Shown here one piece after another: positions 21,690 to 29,811 of a stretch of DNA of 36,984 nucleotides. Both the position numbers and the translations under genes were made by a program. The stretch spans positions 1 to 36,984 of the forward strand of contig UQUZ01000024.1 of the NCBI GenBank assembly GCA_900544375.1. Direction: 5' to 3'. The notes beneath the pieces were generated by a model that was given only the letters and a program-made list of their open reading frames with translations, was not told where the DNA came from and did not search any database. The first letter of the stretch is position 1, and every line of letters begins with the position of its first letter. This stretch comes from an uncultured Oscillospiraceae bacterium. GTDB lineage: Bacteria; Bacillota; Clostridia; Oscillospirales; Acutalibacteraceae.

Positions 21690-21922
21690 GCCCGTTCTAC
21701 CTCCCCAAATAAACGTTCATACGTTTCGATTTCTTCTGTTTCAATTTGTGCGCTTATTTTCCCCAAGAGACTTTCCTTCGTGGAAAACCAATTTCCTGCC
21801 TTCGTGTGATAAATTGCAAGATTTTCCGGCAGTTCGAACATAAATCCATAACCACGTGAAGCGAATACCTTCTCAGCTTGCTCGGTATCATAGACTTTTC
21901 CGTCCATAAAAAATTTTGCCAT
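21686..21922 (-). CDS. Hypothetical early phage protein (78 aa)
   Basis: MAKFFMDGKVYDTEQAEKVF then ELPENLAIYHTKAGNWFSTK: a short beta-hairpin and helix pattern seen in many small phage proteins of unknown role. The start overlaps nothing but lies two bases from the preceding stop. AGGGATAGAA serves as ribosome site. Confidence 0.6.
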   Translation of the reverse strand: MAKFFMDGKVYDTEQAEKVFASRGYGFMFELPENLAIYHTKAGNWFSTKESLLGKISAQIETEEIETYERLFGEVERA

Positions 21923-21924
21923 TT

Positions 21925-22182
21925 CTATCCCTCCGCCTCCTTAATCCCAAAAGCCACATAACCGTTTTTAATCCCCCAACCGCTCAAAACGTAGGTAATC
22001 ATATACGTTTTTTCTTTGATCGGATGGTGGGTGATTAGTTTGTACGGGTCATACGGTTCAAACTGTACAAGATCACCTTTCTGATATCCCCGGTCGTTTT
22101 CGCGGACTTCAAAGCACTTGTCTCCATTCAGCACATCGTCGCAAAATTGGACGCTTAACTTGATATGATGGCATTTTGGCAT
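21925..22182 (-). CDS. DUF3850/ASCH-like protein
   Basis: 85 residues: HHIKLSVQFCDDVLNGDKCF then EVRENDRGYQKGDLVQFEPY and TYMITYVLSGWGIKNGYVAF. The order 'H-x-K...FxxVxxGxKxFEVRxNDRxYxxGD' is that of DUF3850, a PUA/ASCH-like fold expected to bind RNA or nucleotides. Common in phage early regions. Confidence 0.85.
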   Translation of the reverse strand: MPKCHHIKLSVQFCDDVLNGDKCFEVRENDRGYQKGDLVQFEPYDPYKLITHHPIKEKTYMITYVLSGWGIKNGYVAFGIKEAEG

Positions 22183-22185
22183 TGT

Positions 22186-22416
22186 TTACTGATCCCCTTC
22201 CTTGATTCCCCAGGCCTCGCGCGCCCGCTCATAAACGCCCGCTCGCTGCAAACAGCGATATTTGCATGTAGGGCACCATTTGTGATGTGCCGGCCAGTAT
22301 TCCGGCTTTGCAATGGCCTTGATTGCCAGGAATCTTAACCGACACAACACATTGGCGTGGATACGGGCAGTATATATGGCGCTATACGCCATGTAGCGGA
22401 TTTTCCGTTTCATCAT
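22186..22416 (-). CDS. Small basic Cys-containing protein (76 aa)
   Basis: A basic helical N-terminus (RKIRYMAYSAIYTARIHANV) and a WCPTCKYRC motif near residues 47-55. Two Cys pairs could bind a metal. Function unknown. The start overlaps the stop of the small gene upstream as ATGA. Confidence 0.55.
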   Translation of the reverse strand: MMKRKIRYMAYSAIYTARIHANVLCRLRFLAIKAIAKPEYWPAHHKWCPTCKYRCLQRAGVYERAREAWGIKEGDQ

Positions 22417-22535
22417 TGTGCCTCCTCATAAGCAATCCTCTGCCCGCACTCCGGGCAGGTATATACGACCGTGTGATATAACGTGTATTGCTCAATCGCC
22501 TGTTCCGGCGGTTTGCTCTTGCGTATTTTTCGCAT
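22413..22535 (-). CDS. Very small CPECG zinc-knuckle protein (40 aa)
   Basis: MRKIRKSKPPEQAIEQYTLY, then TVVYTCPECGQRIAYEEAQ. One CxxC pair. AAAGGAGATCCCA stands directly before the ATG. It overlaps the preceding gene by 44 bases and its TGA overlaps the next ATG. Good ribosome site and coupled overlap support it despite its size. Confidence 0.6.
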   Translation of the reverse strand: MRKIRKSKPPEQAIEQYTLYHTVVYTCPECGQRIAYEEAQ

Positions 22536-22722
22536 TGGGATCTCCTTTCGCTGTAAGATAATGTTCGAATTCCATTCTTTCCTCGTCCGACATCGGGCAC
22601 CAAACAGGGATCCCCTTCCACCGTTTGTACCGCATGTACAGGGGATATACCGCAGGATGGTTGATGTTCAGACGGTAGTTGTAAGGATTTCTTCCTAAAA
22701 CAGCTTCATACGGGATATTCAT
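22492..22722 (-). CDS. Hypothetical early phage protein (76 aa)
   Basis: MNIPYEAVLGRNPYNYRLNI then HPAVYPLYMRYKRWKGIPVW and a helical MSDEERMEFEHYL. No family known to me. It overlaps the RusA gene by 17 bases at its start. Confidence 0.6.
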   Translation of the reverse strand: MNIPYEAVLGRNPYNYRLNINHPAVYPLYMRYKRWKGIPVWCPMSDEERMEFEHYLTAKGDPNAKNTQEQTAGTGD

Positions 22723-23056
22723 ATACGTCTATCTCCGTGCGCGGGTTGTCCGGGTCGTATTCCCCAGCCAACCTTAATTCGATACACTCGAAGCTGTCAT
22801 CCTTGATCACCCCAGCCTCCGTCAATCCGTCCAAAATCATTTTGCCGGCGTAATTATCCGGGTCGCGCCGCCTTTTGGTTGGGAAAAAGTATGTGATTTT
22901 TACAACCACTTTTGCGAATGGGGATTTGGGGCGTGGGGTACAGAACAGCCCTATGTAAAACTTCCACTTGCTTTTCAGCGTCCGGTATTCCTGATGATTT
23001 TTTCGTCCCGCAAACCTGTTCAGGCTAGGCGGGAGCATGGGAATTGTGTATTTCAT
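22706..23056 (-). CDS. RusA-family Holliday junction resolvase
   Basis: 116 residues. MLPPSLNRFAG at the N-terminus, KVVVKITYFFPTKRRRDPDN, and NYAGKMILDGLTEAGVIKDD carry the acidic residues that define RusA (Asp in RDPDN and in the DGL and KDDS segments). RusA dimers cut four-way junctions made during replication and recombination. It follows the helicase gene with a four-base overlap. Confidence 0.92.
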   Translation of the reverse strand: MKYTIPMLPPSLNRFAGRKNHQEYRTLKSKWKFYIGLFCTPRPKSPFAKVVVKITYFFPTKRRRDPDNYAGKMILDGLTEAGVIKDDSFECIELRLAGEYDPDNPRTEIDVYEYPV

Positions 23057-24261
23057 AGTCCTGTCCTTTCGTCGATTAAGGTGAAACGCTGGTGCGCGCC
23101 GTCAAAATGGAGCGGAATTTTCCCAGTTTGCCCCTCCTTGTTTTTGCAGACAATCAGGTCGCGGTGGTCGCTCCCGGCCTCCCCAGCCAGTAACAGGATC
23201 AGATCTGCGTCCTGCTCTGCCTGGCCGCTGTCCCTCAGGTTCGTCATATCAGGCTCGGTTTTCCCATCGCGGTTGAGCTGTGACAGAGCTACGACGGTAA
23301 TATTGCAGCGCTGGGACAGGGTATGCAGGTCTAACGACAGGTTTGTTGCTTTTTCATACAGCGTCTTTCCCTGCCCCGCGAGGAGGGTTAGGTAATCGAT
23401 AAAGATAATTTCTGCCCGTTCCTGCATCGCCTTTGCCTTGACCTGCTCCACCGTCCACCCTGCGGCGGACACGACGGAGAAGCGAAGCTTTGAAAACGCA
23501 TCCCCGTACTGCGAAATCCGCCCCCACTCGCTTTCCGGCAGCGCGCCCCGTTTAATTGCTCCAAAATCCGCGCCAGCGTAAGCGGCAATCAGCCGGTCGA
23601 ATATCTTGTCCGGCTTAGTCTCCAAAGAAAAATAGACGACGCGATGCTGTTCGGCCATTGTCAGCATCATTTGCAGCGTAAGCGCCGTCTTGCCCGATGA
23701 TGGACGCCCGCCGACGATCACATAATCCCCGCGGCTGATAAACGCGTAGCGGTCCAGCTTGGAAAGCCCGGTCCGTATGTAATCCTTTTTGCTTCTCTCC
23801 GGGCCGAAGAATTGGATAAACCCATCCTCCGCGCTTACAGATTGCCCCACGTCAGGCCCGTCGAAGGCTTTCAGGATATTGACGGCATCCTCCCGGCTTT
23901 GCTCCAGGTCTGCATCCTGAAGCCCCGCGAGAAAGTTTCCTGCCATCTGCTCCGCCCGGATCAATTTGGCCGTGTCCGCTACTACGCCGATGTGCGCGGC
24001 ATAATTTGCGGTGGATATGGTGGTCCGATAAGCGTCGTACACGATCTTCCGGTATTCCCTGCCCAACGGCGCGCAAACCGTTACAGGATCAATCTGCCTG
24101 TCTTCCCGGTACAGTTTCAGGCATGTGCTATAGATCGACCGATATTCCGGCGTGAAGAAGTCATCCGGGATAAGCCGCAGGGTTGCTTCCGGCATCACCT
24201 TTTGCGGGTCGGCGATAATATCCCCGATCAGGCAGCATTCTGCCTGCACGTCTGGATTCAT
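23053..24261 (-). CDS. DnaB-like replicative helicase
   Basis: 402 residues from the ATG at 24261 (MNPDVQAECCLIGDIIADPQ), which overlaps the previous TGA as ATGA and has GGAGG nine bases upstream. The frame extends to 24324 but that would overlap the replication gene. N-terminal DnaB domain (VQAECCLIGDI), Walker A GGRPSSGKT at 184-192, Walker B IIFIDYLTLL, then LSQLNRDGK. It unwinds DNA at the phage fork. Confidence 0.92.
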   Translation of the reverse strand: MNPDVQAECCLIGDIIADPQKVMPEATLRLIPDDFFTPEYRSIYSTCLKLYREDRQIDPVTVCAPLGREYRKIVYDAYRTTISTANYAAHIGVVADTAKLIRAEQMAGNFLAGLQDADLEQSREDAVNILKAFDGPDVGQSVSAEDGFIQFFGPERSKKDYIRTGLSKLDRYAFISRGDYVIVGGRPSSGKTALTLQMMLTMAEQHRVVYFSLETKPDKIFDRLIAAYAGADFGAIKRGALPESEWGRISQYGDAFSKLRFSVVSAAGWTVEQVKAKAMQERAEIIFIDYLTLLAGQGKTLYEKATNLSLDLHTLSQRCNITVVALSQLNRDGKTEPDMTNLRDSGQAEQDADLILLLAGEAGSDHRDLIVCKNKEGQTGKIPLHFDGAHQRFTLIDERTGL

Positions 24262-24920
24262 TCCAGTTGCCTCCATTTCTCCCCTTGGGAATCTCCTACT
24301 TTCAACGGGAATATCCCTTTCCATCCGTTCAGAATGGATTGTTCCAGAATTTCAACTTGTTCTTTTTTGTTCGGAGATAACCCCCGAAGCCGTTTCAGCA
24401 TCAACTGAACCGCATGATCCGTCATAGGCGACTTCATCTTCCTCCGGTTTTCGATAAAAGCCCTGATCTCGTCATCCAGTGGCTTATAATCGTCGTAAGG
24501 GGGTAAGGGGGGTTTATTATCTGGTTTATTATCTGGTTTACTATCTGGTATTGGTGTCACCGTTTGCGTACATGGGTGTAACGGATCGGTGACATGGGTG
24601 TCACCATTTGCGTATATGCAATACACCGTTTCGTCCAATGCGTACCATTGCGTTCGGTCAAATCCATCTTTATTGAAATTCCCGACATGGATAGCGCCGC
24701 GATCCTTCAGGTTTTTGATAATTCGTTCAATCTGCCGCTTTGTCCAGAATGGAAATAGATCGGAAAATGCTTTCATGCTGTTGTATGTCCACGTGCGCCC
24801 ATCGTAGTGATGCCTTCCGTTTGCCTCGTTTTTAACGATCCACCAATACAGATTGTGGATAAAAATTGCCCCGTCAACGCCATAGATCTGTGCTACCTGG
24901 GAATTGAAACTGTAGTCCAT
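24258..24920 (-). CDS. Phage replication initiation protein, winged-helix type
   Basis: 220 residues. N-terminal winged helix of phage replication organisers (VDGAIFIHNLYWWIVKNEAN, FWTKRQIERIIKNLKDRGAI). A linker with a threefold four-residue repeat (PDSKPDNKPDNKP, a 12-bp tandem repeat near 24512-24548). The C-terminal part (KKEQVEILEQSILNGWKGIF) is the usual helicase-loading segment. Upstream of the helicase, as expected for an origin-binding initiator. The origin may lie inside this gene. Confidence 0.85.
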   Translation of the reverse strand: MDYSFNSQVAQIYGVDGAIFIHNLYWWIVKNEANGRHHYDGRTWTYNSMKAFSDLFPFWTKRQIERIIKNLKDRGAIHVGNFNKDGFDRTQWYALDETVYCIYANGDTHVTDPLHPCTQTVTPIPDSKPDNKPDNKPPLPPYDDYKPLDDEIRAFIENRRKMKSPMTDHAVQLMLKRLRGLSPNKKEQVEILEQSILNGWKGIFPLKVGDSQGEKWRQLE

Positions 24921-24929
24921 AATGGCCTC

Positions 24930-25292
24930 CTAAAACGTGATTTGTCCTTCTGGCAGCGGCGGCTTTTTCAGCCTGCGGAAATGCGCCCGCACGGGGACGA
25001 CGCATCCCCCTTCCTGCTGCGCTATATACCTCCGCAGGGGCTCCACGGCCTGCGCCGTTTTCCTGATACGGCTGTCGCTCTCCCGGATAAATTCCCTGAT
25101 TTCCTCCGGGCGGTCGCTTTGCCAATACCCCTTGTCCGCGCTGGACGACAGGATGTGTGCCCCGCTGCGTCTGGCGGCCTCGATAAGCGTCCTTACCGTC
25201 CTGTCCGGTAATCCGGTGTGCCTTTGTAATTCGGCGCGGGAAACGGCGTTTTTGCGTCCATAAGGGATATACTCACAGATATCAATCTCCAC
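24930..25292 (-). CDS. Winged-helix-like phage protein (120 aa)
   Basis: Residues about 15-50 (NAVSRAELQRHTGLPDRTVR TLIEAARRSGAHIL) form a helix-turn-helix; a basic tail follows (RAHFRRLKKPPLPEGQITF). A regulator or replication accessory protein is likely. It lies between SSB and the initiator. Confidence 0.65.
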   Translation of the reverse strand: MEIDICEYIPYGRKNAVSRAELQRHTGLPDRTVRTLIEAARRSGAHILSSSADKGYWQSDRPEEIREFIRESDSRIRKTAQAVEPLRRYIAQQEGGCVVPVRAHFRRLKKPPLPEGQITF

Positions 25293-25304
25293 ACCTGCAC
25301 CCCC

Positions 25305-25706
25305 CTAAAAGGGAAGATCGTCCGGCAGCTCCTCAAAATCGCCGGGCGGCGCAGTATGATCATTGCGCGGGCCGGCGCCGGTCTCGCTTTTGGAGCCGCA
25401 AAAGCTGACATTATCCGCAACGATTTCAACCGCCGTGCGCTTATTCCCCTGACGGTCCTCATAATTACGGGTCTGAATCGAGCCCTGCACCGCAATCATC
25501 GACCCCTTGTGGAAATAACGGGATACGAATTCGGCCGTCTGCCTCCATGCGACCACGTCGATAAAGTCCGTCTGGCGCTCTGTGCCCGCCTTTTGATAGC
25601 TGCGGCCCACAGCGACGCGGAAGGATGTAACGGAAAGGCCGGATCCAGTCGTGCGAAGCTCCGGATCCGCCACGAGCCTGCCTAGAATAACGGCATTGTT
25701 TAACAT
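25305..25706 (-). CDS. ssb: Single-stranded DNA-binding protein
   Basis: 133 residues: MLNNAVILGRLVADPELRTT opening, GRSYQKAGTERQTDFIDVVA and GSMIAVQGSIQTRNYEDRQG within the OB fold, and the acidic C-terminal tip EELPDDLPF that binds partner proteins. It coats single-stranded DNA during replication and ERF-type recombination. It overlaps the upstream gene by seven bases. Confidence 0.95.
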   Translation of the reverse strand: MLNNAVILGRLVADPELRTTGSGLSVTSFRVAVGRSYQKAGTERQTDFIDVVAWRQTAEFVSRYFHKGSMIAVQGSIQTRNYEDRQGNKRTAVEIVADNVSFCGSKSETGAGPRNDHTAPPGDFEELPDDLPF

Positions 25707-25993
25707 GCTGATTCCTCCAAATTATTTTTAAAGAACTCGCTTCTAAACTCGTCCGCAGTCCACCCGTTTTCTTTCATCGCTTTCCGTTGGCCCCACTGGT
25801 GGAGCAGCAGCATGGTTTCCGCATTCCGGTGCACCGATTTTGGCCCGTTCCGGTGGCAGCGTTCCCCACACAGATAGACCTTCAAGCCGTATTTTTCGCT
25901 TTTCCTCCGCATAGCCCCGCCGAAGATGTGATGGCATTCCAGTGGATCGCCGTTGCCGTTTCTCCCACAAAGCCAACAGACACGTTCATCCAT
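25700..25993 (-). CDS. HNH-like zinc protein
   Basis: 97 residues. CWLCGRNG at 6-13, ECHHIFGGAMRRKSEKYGLK and CGERCHRNG give a Cys4 zinc site around a His-His pair, resembling phage HNH or NinG-like nuclease folds. A nuclease role in recombination is plausible; the catalytic assignment is not certain. Confidence 0.7.
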   Translation of the reverse strand: MDERVCWLCGRNGNGDPLECHHIFGGAMRRKSEKYGLKVYLCGERCHRNGPKSVHRNAETMLLLHQWGQRKAMKENGWTADEFRSEFFKNNLEESAC

Positions 25994-26528
25994 TTTTCCA
26001 GCCTTCTTTCAGTAAAGCGAGTTCTCTCGGTGTCATTGTTTCGATCCCCTGTTCCTTGCACTCCATCACAATCAAGTCAATCAATCGTGACATTTGCCGC
26101 GTGTCGTATTCGCTGGATCCGTAGTACGATATGACGTTTGTGTATCCGTCAAGCTTACTGCCGCCCATCTCCTCACAGATCCAACCGAGCCCATGCGCCT
26201 CCCAGATCTGCCGGTAGCGCGGCACAGCATCATTTTTGATGGGGGTGACGTAGTAGTTCCCTCCAATTGCACGGATGGCCTCCCGGTATACCTCCAACGG
26301 GGTGATCCGCAGCCTGGCGGCGAGCTGCCCGATCAATACCCAACAATAGGCGTTTGCATCGAGGGAGCGCTTTTTTCGACGCTCCCGGAATTCAGCCGTA
26401 TATTTCTTCCCAGGTTCCTGGGTTTCGCAGAACTGCTTTGCGGCGGAAGGACTATCCACCAGGACAGACAGCCATGTTCCCTTTTTGTCCTGCCGCCATT
26501 CGGCTTCCGTAAAGTTGATTGTGGTCAT
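25986..26528 (-). CDS. NinB-like recombination protein
   Basis: 180 residues. FRERRKKRSLDANAYCWVLI and the following helical region through GNYYVTPIKNDAV match the NinB/Orf family, ssDNA-binding proteins that replace RecFOR in lambdoid phages. It sits downstream of ERF, in a recombination block. Start and stop overlap the neighbours. Confidence 0.85.
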   Translation of the reverse strand: MTTINFTEAEWRQDKKGTWLSVLVDSPSAAKQFCETQEPGKKYTAEFRERRKKRSLDANAYCWVLIGQLAARLRITPLEVYREAIRAIGGNYYVTPIKNDAVPRYRQIWEAHGLGWICEEMGGSKLDGYTNVISYYGSSEYDTRQMSRLIDLIVMECKEQGIETMTPRELALLKEGWKNG

Positions 26529-27220
26529 GCTGATTCCTCCGAGTTTTCTGCCACCTTAACCCACTTTTTGATTAATCTGATACACGTTTGAAGATCCTGC
26601 CGATCAAGATCTTCAAGATTCTCGAACGGCGCAAATCCGAGTTTGCCCCATACCGCTTCAAGTACCTTATCTACGTTCGTTTTTCTCATGCGCGAGAATT
26701 CTTCCGCAAGCCCTCTTGCGTCCCTTATTAATTGATCTTGGCTTGCTTCCGGTGTTCGCTTTTTGGAAGAACTTTTGGAAGCCGGACAAGACGGTTCCGG
26801 GGTTTCGGCATCCGGATCAACCATTTCCTCCGTGGGGATACAAAGCACTTGGAAACACGCATATTTAAATGCGGCACTCATGGCTTTATTGCTTGCCTTA
26901 TCTCCTGAATCCATTCCCTCCCCTGTGACTGTAGCGCACACAAATGAACCGTCTTCCGCATAGAAAGTGTACTTTACCTTTAAAATAGAATAAATCAGGT
27001 TCCCTCCGGACGATCCTTTACGCTCTTCGCGATACTGATCCAGTACCTCTGGGACAACAAATACATGGTTTTTAATAAGGACCGGTTGAAGGGCGTTATA
27101 TACCGTATCGATACCACGGTACATGTATCCTTGTTTTTGGTTTTTTGCATTTTTTCCGATTGCGCCGATCTCTTCCATGCATTTTGCGATTGCACTAAAG
27201 ATTTTTACTGTGTCGCTCAT
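26525..27220 (-). CDS. erf: ERF-family single-strand annealing protein
   Basis: 231 residues from the ATG at 27220 (MSDTVKIFSAIAKCMEEIGA), with GAGG eight bases upstream; a longer frame to 27244 lacks a ribosome site. GYMYRGIDTVYNALQPVLIK and VTGEGMDSGDKASNKAMSAAFKY AC are the ERF signature. It anneals complementary strands in phage recombination, and may circularise the genome. A Ser/Lys linker and a C-terminal helical domain follow. Confidence 0.9.
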   Translation of the reverse strand: MSDTVKIFSAIAKCMEEIGAIGKNAKNQKQGYMYRGIDTVYNALQPVLIKNHVFVVPEVLDQYREERKGSSGGNLIYSILKVKYTFYAEDGSFVCATVTGEGMDSGDKASNKAMSAAFKYACFQVLCIPTEEMVDPDAETPEPSCPASKSSSKKRTPEASQDQLIRDARGLAEEFSRMRKTNVDKVLEAVWGKLGFAPFENLEDLDRQDLQTCIRLIKKWVKVAENSEESA

Positions 27221-27230
27221 GATTTTTACC

Positions 27231-27716
27231 TCATTTGATCGCAACGCTACGGCTATCTGCGAGCGTTACGCCTTTAATGGCAACCCCTGCTTTTAAAGCT
27301 TCTTTAAGGGCGACTTTGTCTGGTTCAATCTTCGTGCGCTGATATTCCGCAGGGATAACTGCATCAGGGGATATGAGCACAGATGCTCCAGATTTCGTAC
27401 TTATGGTAACTCTCGCCCTCGCTCCTTCCACCTTTTTGATGCCAAGATGAGACATGCATTCCATCATTCCATTTTTGAGCCTTTCAATGTGGTGCTCTTT
27501 TGCCTGCCTGCGTTCTTTGAGTGAGTTCTCTTCCGCTTTAATCGCATCAGCTTCCGCTTTCAGATTTTTTATGTAACAGGCCGTGTTCTCGATCTTTTCA
27601 TCAAACTCACCCTTCATACTTTCCAGCGTATCCGCAACAGCTTCATCGGGGATTTCCCCATTTGCGATTGCATCAAGCAACGTCAAAAATTCTTCTTTAA
27701 TCTCGTATAAATTCAT
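27231..27716 (-). CDS. Siphovirus Gp157-family protein
   Basis: 161 residues from the ATG at 27716 (MNLYEIKEEFLTLLDAIANG) with AAGGAGATAATC upstream. The long coiled coil (ENTACYIKNLKAEADAIKAE, RRQAKEHHIERLKNGMMECM) and the C-terminal strand segment (GARARVTISTKSGASVLISP) define Gp157. In Streptococcus thermophilus phages it has been linked to phage resistance; here it accompanies ERF in the recombination block. Confidence 0.9.
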   Translation of the reverse strand: MNLYEIKEEFLTLLDAIANGEIPDEAVADTLESMKGEFDEKIENTACYIKNLKAEADAIKAEENSLKERRQAKEHHIERLKNGMMECMSHLGIKKVEGARARVTISTKSGASVLISPDAVIPAEYQRTKIEPDKVALKEALKAGVAIKGVTLADSRSVAIK

Positions 27717-27786
27717 CGTGATTATCTCCTTCCGGCGTAACAAATCCGACTTCCGCAGCTAAATCATCCATTTCTTCAAAGGTCAT
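27697..27786 (-). CDS. Candidate tiny protein (29 aa) or tail of a broken gene
   Basis: MTFEEMDDLAAEVGFVTPEG then DNHDEFIRD. GGAGG lies ten bases before the ATG, and the end overlaps the Gp157 start by 20 bases. The frame upstream of this ATG is open and protein-like (NQKGGPYSYSVALGAPEVKP) back to the stop of the PP-loop gene in the same frame, so this could instead be an extension lost through a nonsense change. Confidence 0.45.
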   Translation of the reverse strand: MTFEEMDDLAAEVGFVTPEGDNHDEFIRD

Positions 27787-27870
27787 ATCTATTCTGCCTC
27801 CTGGCTTGACTTCCGGCGCCCCCAATGCTACACTGTAGCTGTAAGGACCGCCTTTTTGATTCGGGTTTTC

Positions 27871-28995
27871 TTACGTGCCGCTCTCTGACATGGCCGTGTC
27901 GGGAGCGGCGATTTTTATGCCATCCGGTTGCCAACCAACTCCTATGTAATCGAGCACGCGGCCCCAACCATACGGTTCTCCGGTTATTTCATCGGTTACA
28001 CATCGGTTCATCCAGTAGTCCCATTCTTTTGGATTGTCCTCATAAAGCATGTCAAACCGGTGTGGGCGTTTCTCCAGATGGATACCAAACCCGCACATGC
28101 TGCAACCCGTCCGTTGTGCCCTAGTGGTACGCAATATGCCGTCCGGATCGCGGATGATCTCGCCGTAAATCTTTGGCACCGGCACATCCAGATCAAGGGC
28201 AAGCTGCAACACATCCTGCCGGCTGAAAATCGCAAATGGCGCGGATCGGGTGGTGCTTTTCCCGAAGTAATTACAGCCGTGGATCATGAGAGCCTTTTGC
28301 CGCCGCCCGCCCTCGCTTGCCATCAGGCCAAGATACGGGACACTGTTATGCATTTTCGCCCAATCATCACAGGGTTTTTCTTTGAGGTAGTAGCAGCATT
28401 TATCGCTGACCCGAAACGGGGCAATCTGATAGTTCACGCCCTCATTCTCGTTTTCATAGCCTGCAAAGAGCTCCATCCATTTTTGCGACATTTTCATACG
28501 CGTACCTTTCCGATACCCGCCGTAGGCTCCGGTTTCGCCAGTGATGATGGCATGGCGGACGGTCTTGTTTTTGTCGGTCGGATGCTGCAACGTATCAATC
28601 TTTCCCGCAATTTCCTTTGACAAAACCGGGAACCCAAATTCCTGCAAGATCGCGGCCTTCGTCCACGGCCTACCATCCTTACGCGCGACGGGCGGAATGC
28701 TGATTACGCCCAATTGCTTATGTACGGCCTGTATGCTCTTGTCCTCCAGATGAGACACAGAGATCGCTGGGACGTGGATCCCTATGCTACGCAAAAACAG
28801 CAGCAGCGTTATGCTGTCCAGCCCGCCAACTGATACATGGCATTCAAGGCCGCGTTTGCAGCACTCAGAGTAAAATTCCCGGGCACGGATTTCGGCGTAG
28901 CGGGTCTTAAATTGGTAGTCCTGCTTCTGCTTGACGATAAAAGACGCGATTTTTTGATCGGTATTTTCTGCTTCCATGCGTTCCATGACGTTCAA
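27871..28995 (-). CDS. PP-loop (PAPS reductase-like) phage enzyme
   Basis: 374 residues. HVSVGGLDSITLLLFLRSI at about 53-71 is a PP-loop, the ATP pyrophosphatase motif of PAPS reductase/sulfotransferase enzymes. The usual SGGxDS reads VGGLDS here. A metal-binding CSMCGFGIHLEKRPHRF near the C-terminus is typical of the phage versions. Substrate unknown; nucleotide or DNA thiolation and host-metabolism roles are possible. The start is TTG, with GGAGG ten bases upstream; an in-frame ATG three codons later is the alternative. Confidence 0.8.
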   Translation of the reverse strand: MNVMERMEAENTDQKIASFIVKQKQDYQFKTRYAEIRAREFYSECCKRGLECHVSVGGLDSITLLLFLRSIGIHVPAISVSHLEDKSIQAVHKQLGVISIPPVARKDGRPWTKAAILQEFGFPVLSKEIAGKIDTLQHPTDKNKTVRHAIITGETGAYGGYRKGTRMKMSQKWMELFAGYENENEGVNYQIAPFRVSDKCCYYLKEKPCDDWAKMHNSVPYLGLMASEGGRRQKALMIHGCNYFGKSTTRSAPFAIFSRQDVLQLALDLDVPVPKIYGEIIRDPDGILRTTRAQRTGCSMCGFGIHLEKRPHRFDMLYEDNPKEWDYWMNRCVTDEITGEPYGWGRVLDYIGVGWQPDGIKIAAPDTAMSESGT

Positions 28996-29001
28996 CGGTC
29001 A

Positions 29002-29166
29002 TCATCCTCCTTCCTCTATCAATTCAATCTCGCTTTCCTCCACGCCCAGCATTGCACCTTCCTCCCAAACGTCAAGTACAACGGCGTCAATCAGGTCTGG
29101 TCCCGTAAACATATTGGCGCTGCCTGCGGTCCCGCGGACATGGTCGCCTATCTTGATTTTCTTCAT
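29002..29166 (-). CDS. Small acidic phage protein (54 aa)
   Basis: MKKIKIGDHVRGTAGSANMF then TGPDLIDAVVLDVWEEGAML and an acidic end. It looks like a small beta barrel (a KIGDHVRG start). GGGAGG precedes the ATG. It ends seven bases before the PP-loop gene start. No known family. Confidence 0.65.
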   Translation of the reverse strand: MKKIKIGDHVRGTAGSANMFTGPDLIDAVVLDVWEEGAMLGVEESEIELIEEGG

Positions 29167-29188
29167 TTGCCTGGCCTCCCTGCGCGTT

Positions 29189-29293
29189 TTACTCGCTTTT
29201 GGTTTGCCCGGTTGCGTGGCTGTTTATCCTTCCCTTAGGCGCTATCAGCGCTACGGCGGAAAGGCTGAGCGGGGCAGTTAACCAGATGGCCAT
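29189..29293 (-). CDS. Candidate tiny hydrophobic protein (34 aa)
   Basis: MAIWLTAPLSLSAVALIAPK then GRINSHATGQTKSE. A short hydrophobic first half and a polar tail suggest a peripheral or single-pass membrane peptide. GAGGAGG lies seven bases before the ATG, and its start overlaps the end of the upstream gene. Supported only by the ribosome site and position. Confidence 0.4.
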   Translation of the reverse strand: MAIWLTAPLSLSAVALIAPKGRINSHATGQTKSE

Positions 29294-29523
29294 CCATCCG
29301 CCTCCTCAAGCACGGTGATCGAGTAAACGCTGCACAGGTGTTTGCTCATATCGCCTCTGCGCATCTTTACAAGGAGATCCATCAGTTCATCTTGATGAAG
29401 AGTGATGCAGGAGGGCGCACGGCGTGCAAAGGTGCATAGGCACTCATATGCATCCGCGATTGTGTTACAGGTGTAGGATAATGGGTAATCGCCGTTGGTG
29501 ATTGTTACTTTATATTGTTTCAT
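29278..29523 (-). CDS. Hypothetical early phage protein (81 aa)
   Basis: MKQYKVTITNGDYPLSYTCN then TIADAYECLCTFARRAPSCI. A small mixed alpha/beta protein with four Cys residues. Family unknown. Ribosome site GGAGGAGCCACCTC immediately upstream. Confidence 0.6.
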   Translation of the reverse strand: MKQYKVTITNGDYPLSYTCNTIADAYECLCTFARRAPSCITLHQDELMDLLVKMRRGDMSKHLCSVYSITVLEEADGWPSG

Positions 29524-29539
29524 GAGGTGGCTCCTCCCC

Positions 29540-29797
29540 CTAACCTATTCTTCGTATTGTGCCTGACGGCTCCTTTTTTATCGAGGCTTCAAAAGCGTTC
29601 GGGTCATCAAAATACAATTCCAGCAAATCTAAGTTCACCATTCGGACCGGCCGGCTCCCCTCCCCTAGTTTCACAGATGGGACAATACCTCTGAGTATTA
29701 GGCGGCGGATCATACTTTCCGACACAACGGTATCGGGATCCTTTTCCTTGAAATATTTTGCGGCATCTTTGGGATAACGCATTCGCGGTACGGCCAC
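29540..29797 (-). CDS. Excisionase-like helix-turn-helix protein
   Basis: About 85 residues from the GTG at 29797, eight bases after AAAGGAGG; the earlier GTG at 29806 overlaps that ribosome site. YPKDAAKYFKEKDPDTVVSE then SMIRRLILRGIVPSVKLGEG and RPVRMVNLDLLELYF is the MerR/Xis-type winged helix found in phage excisionases (a helix-turn-helix followed by an 'R-x-N' wing). It may direct integrase toward excision. Early in the lytic operon, as Xis often is. Confidence 0.7.
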   Translation of the reverse strand: MAVPRMRYPKDAAKYFKEKDPDTVVSESMIRRLILRGIVPSVKLGEGSRPVRMVNLDLLELYFDDPNAFEASIKKEPSGTIRRIG

Positions 29798-29811
29798 TAA
29801 GGACACCTCCT

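Noticed and set aside
24512..24548. Tandem TTATTATCTGGT units as a CRISPR array or origin iterons
   Set aside because: Units are 12 bp without spacers and code for an in-frame PDNK repeat in a linker. Iteron function cannot be excluded but has no further support.
24880..24912. GGGAATTGAAACTG at the start of the replication gene
   Set aside because: Handle-like only; no stem precedes it and it encodes the conserved FNSQV residues of the protein.
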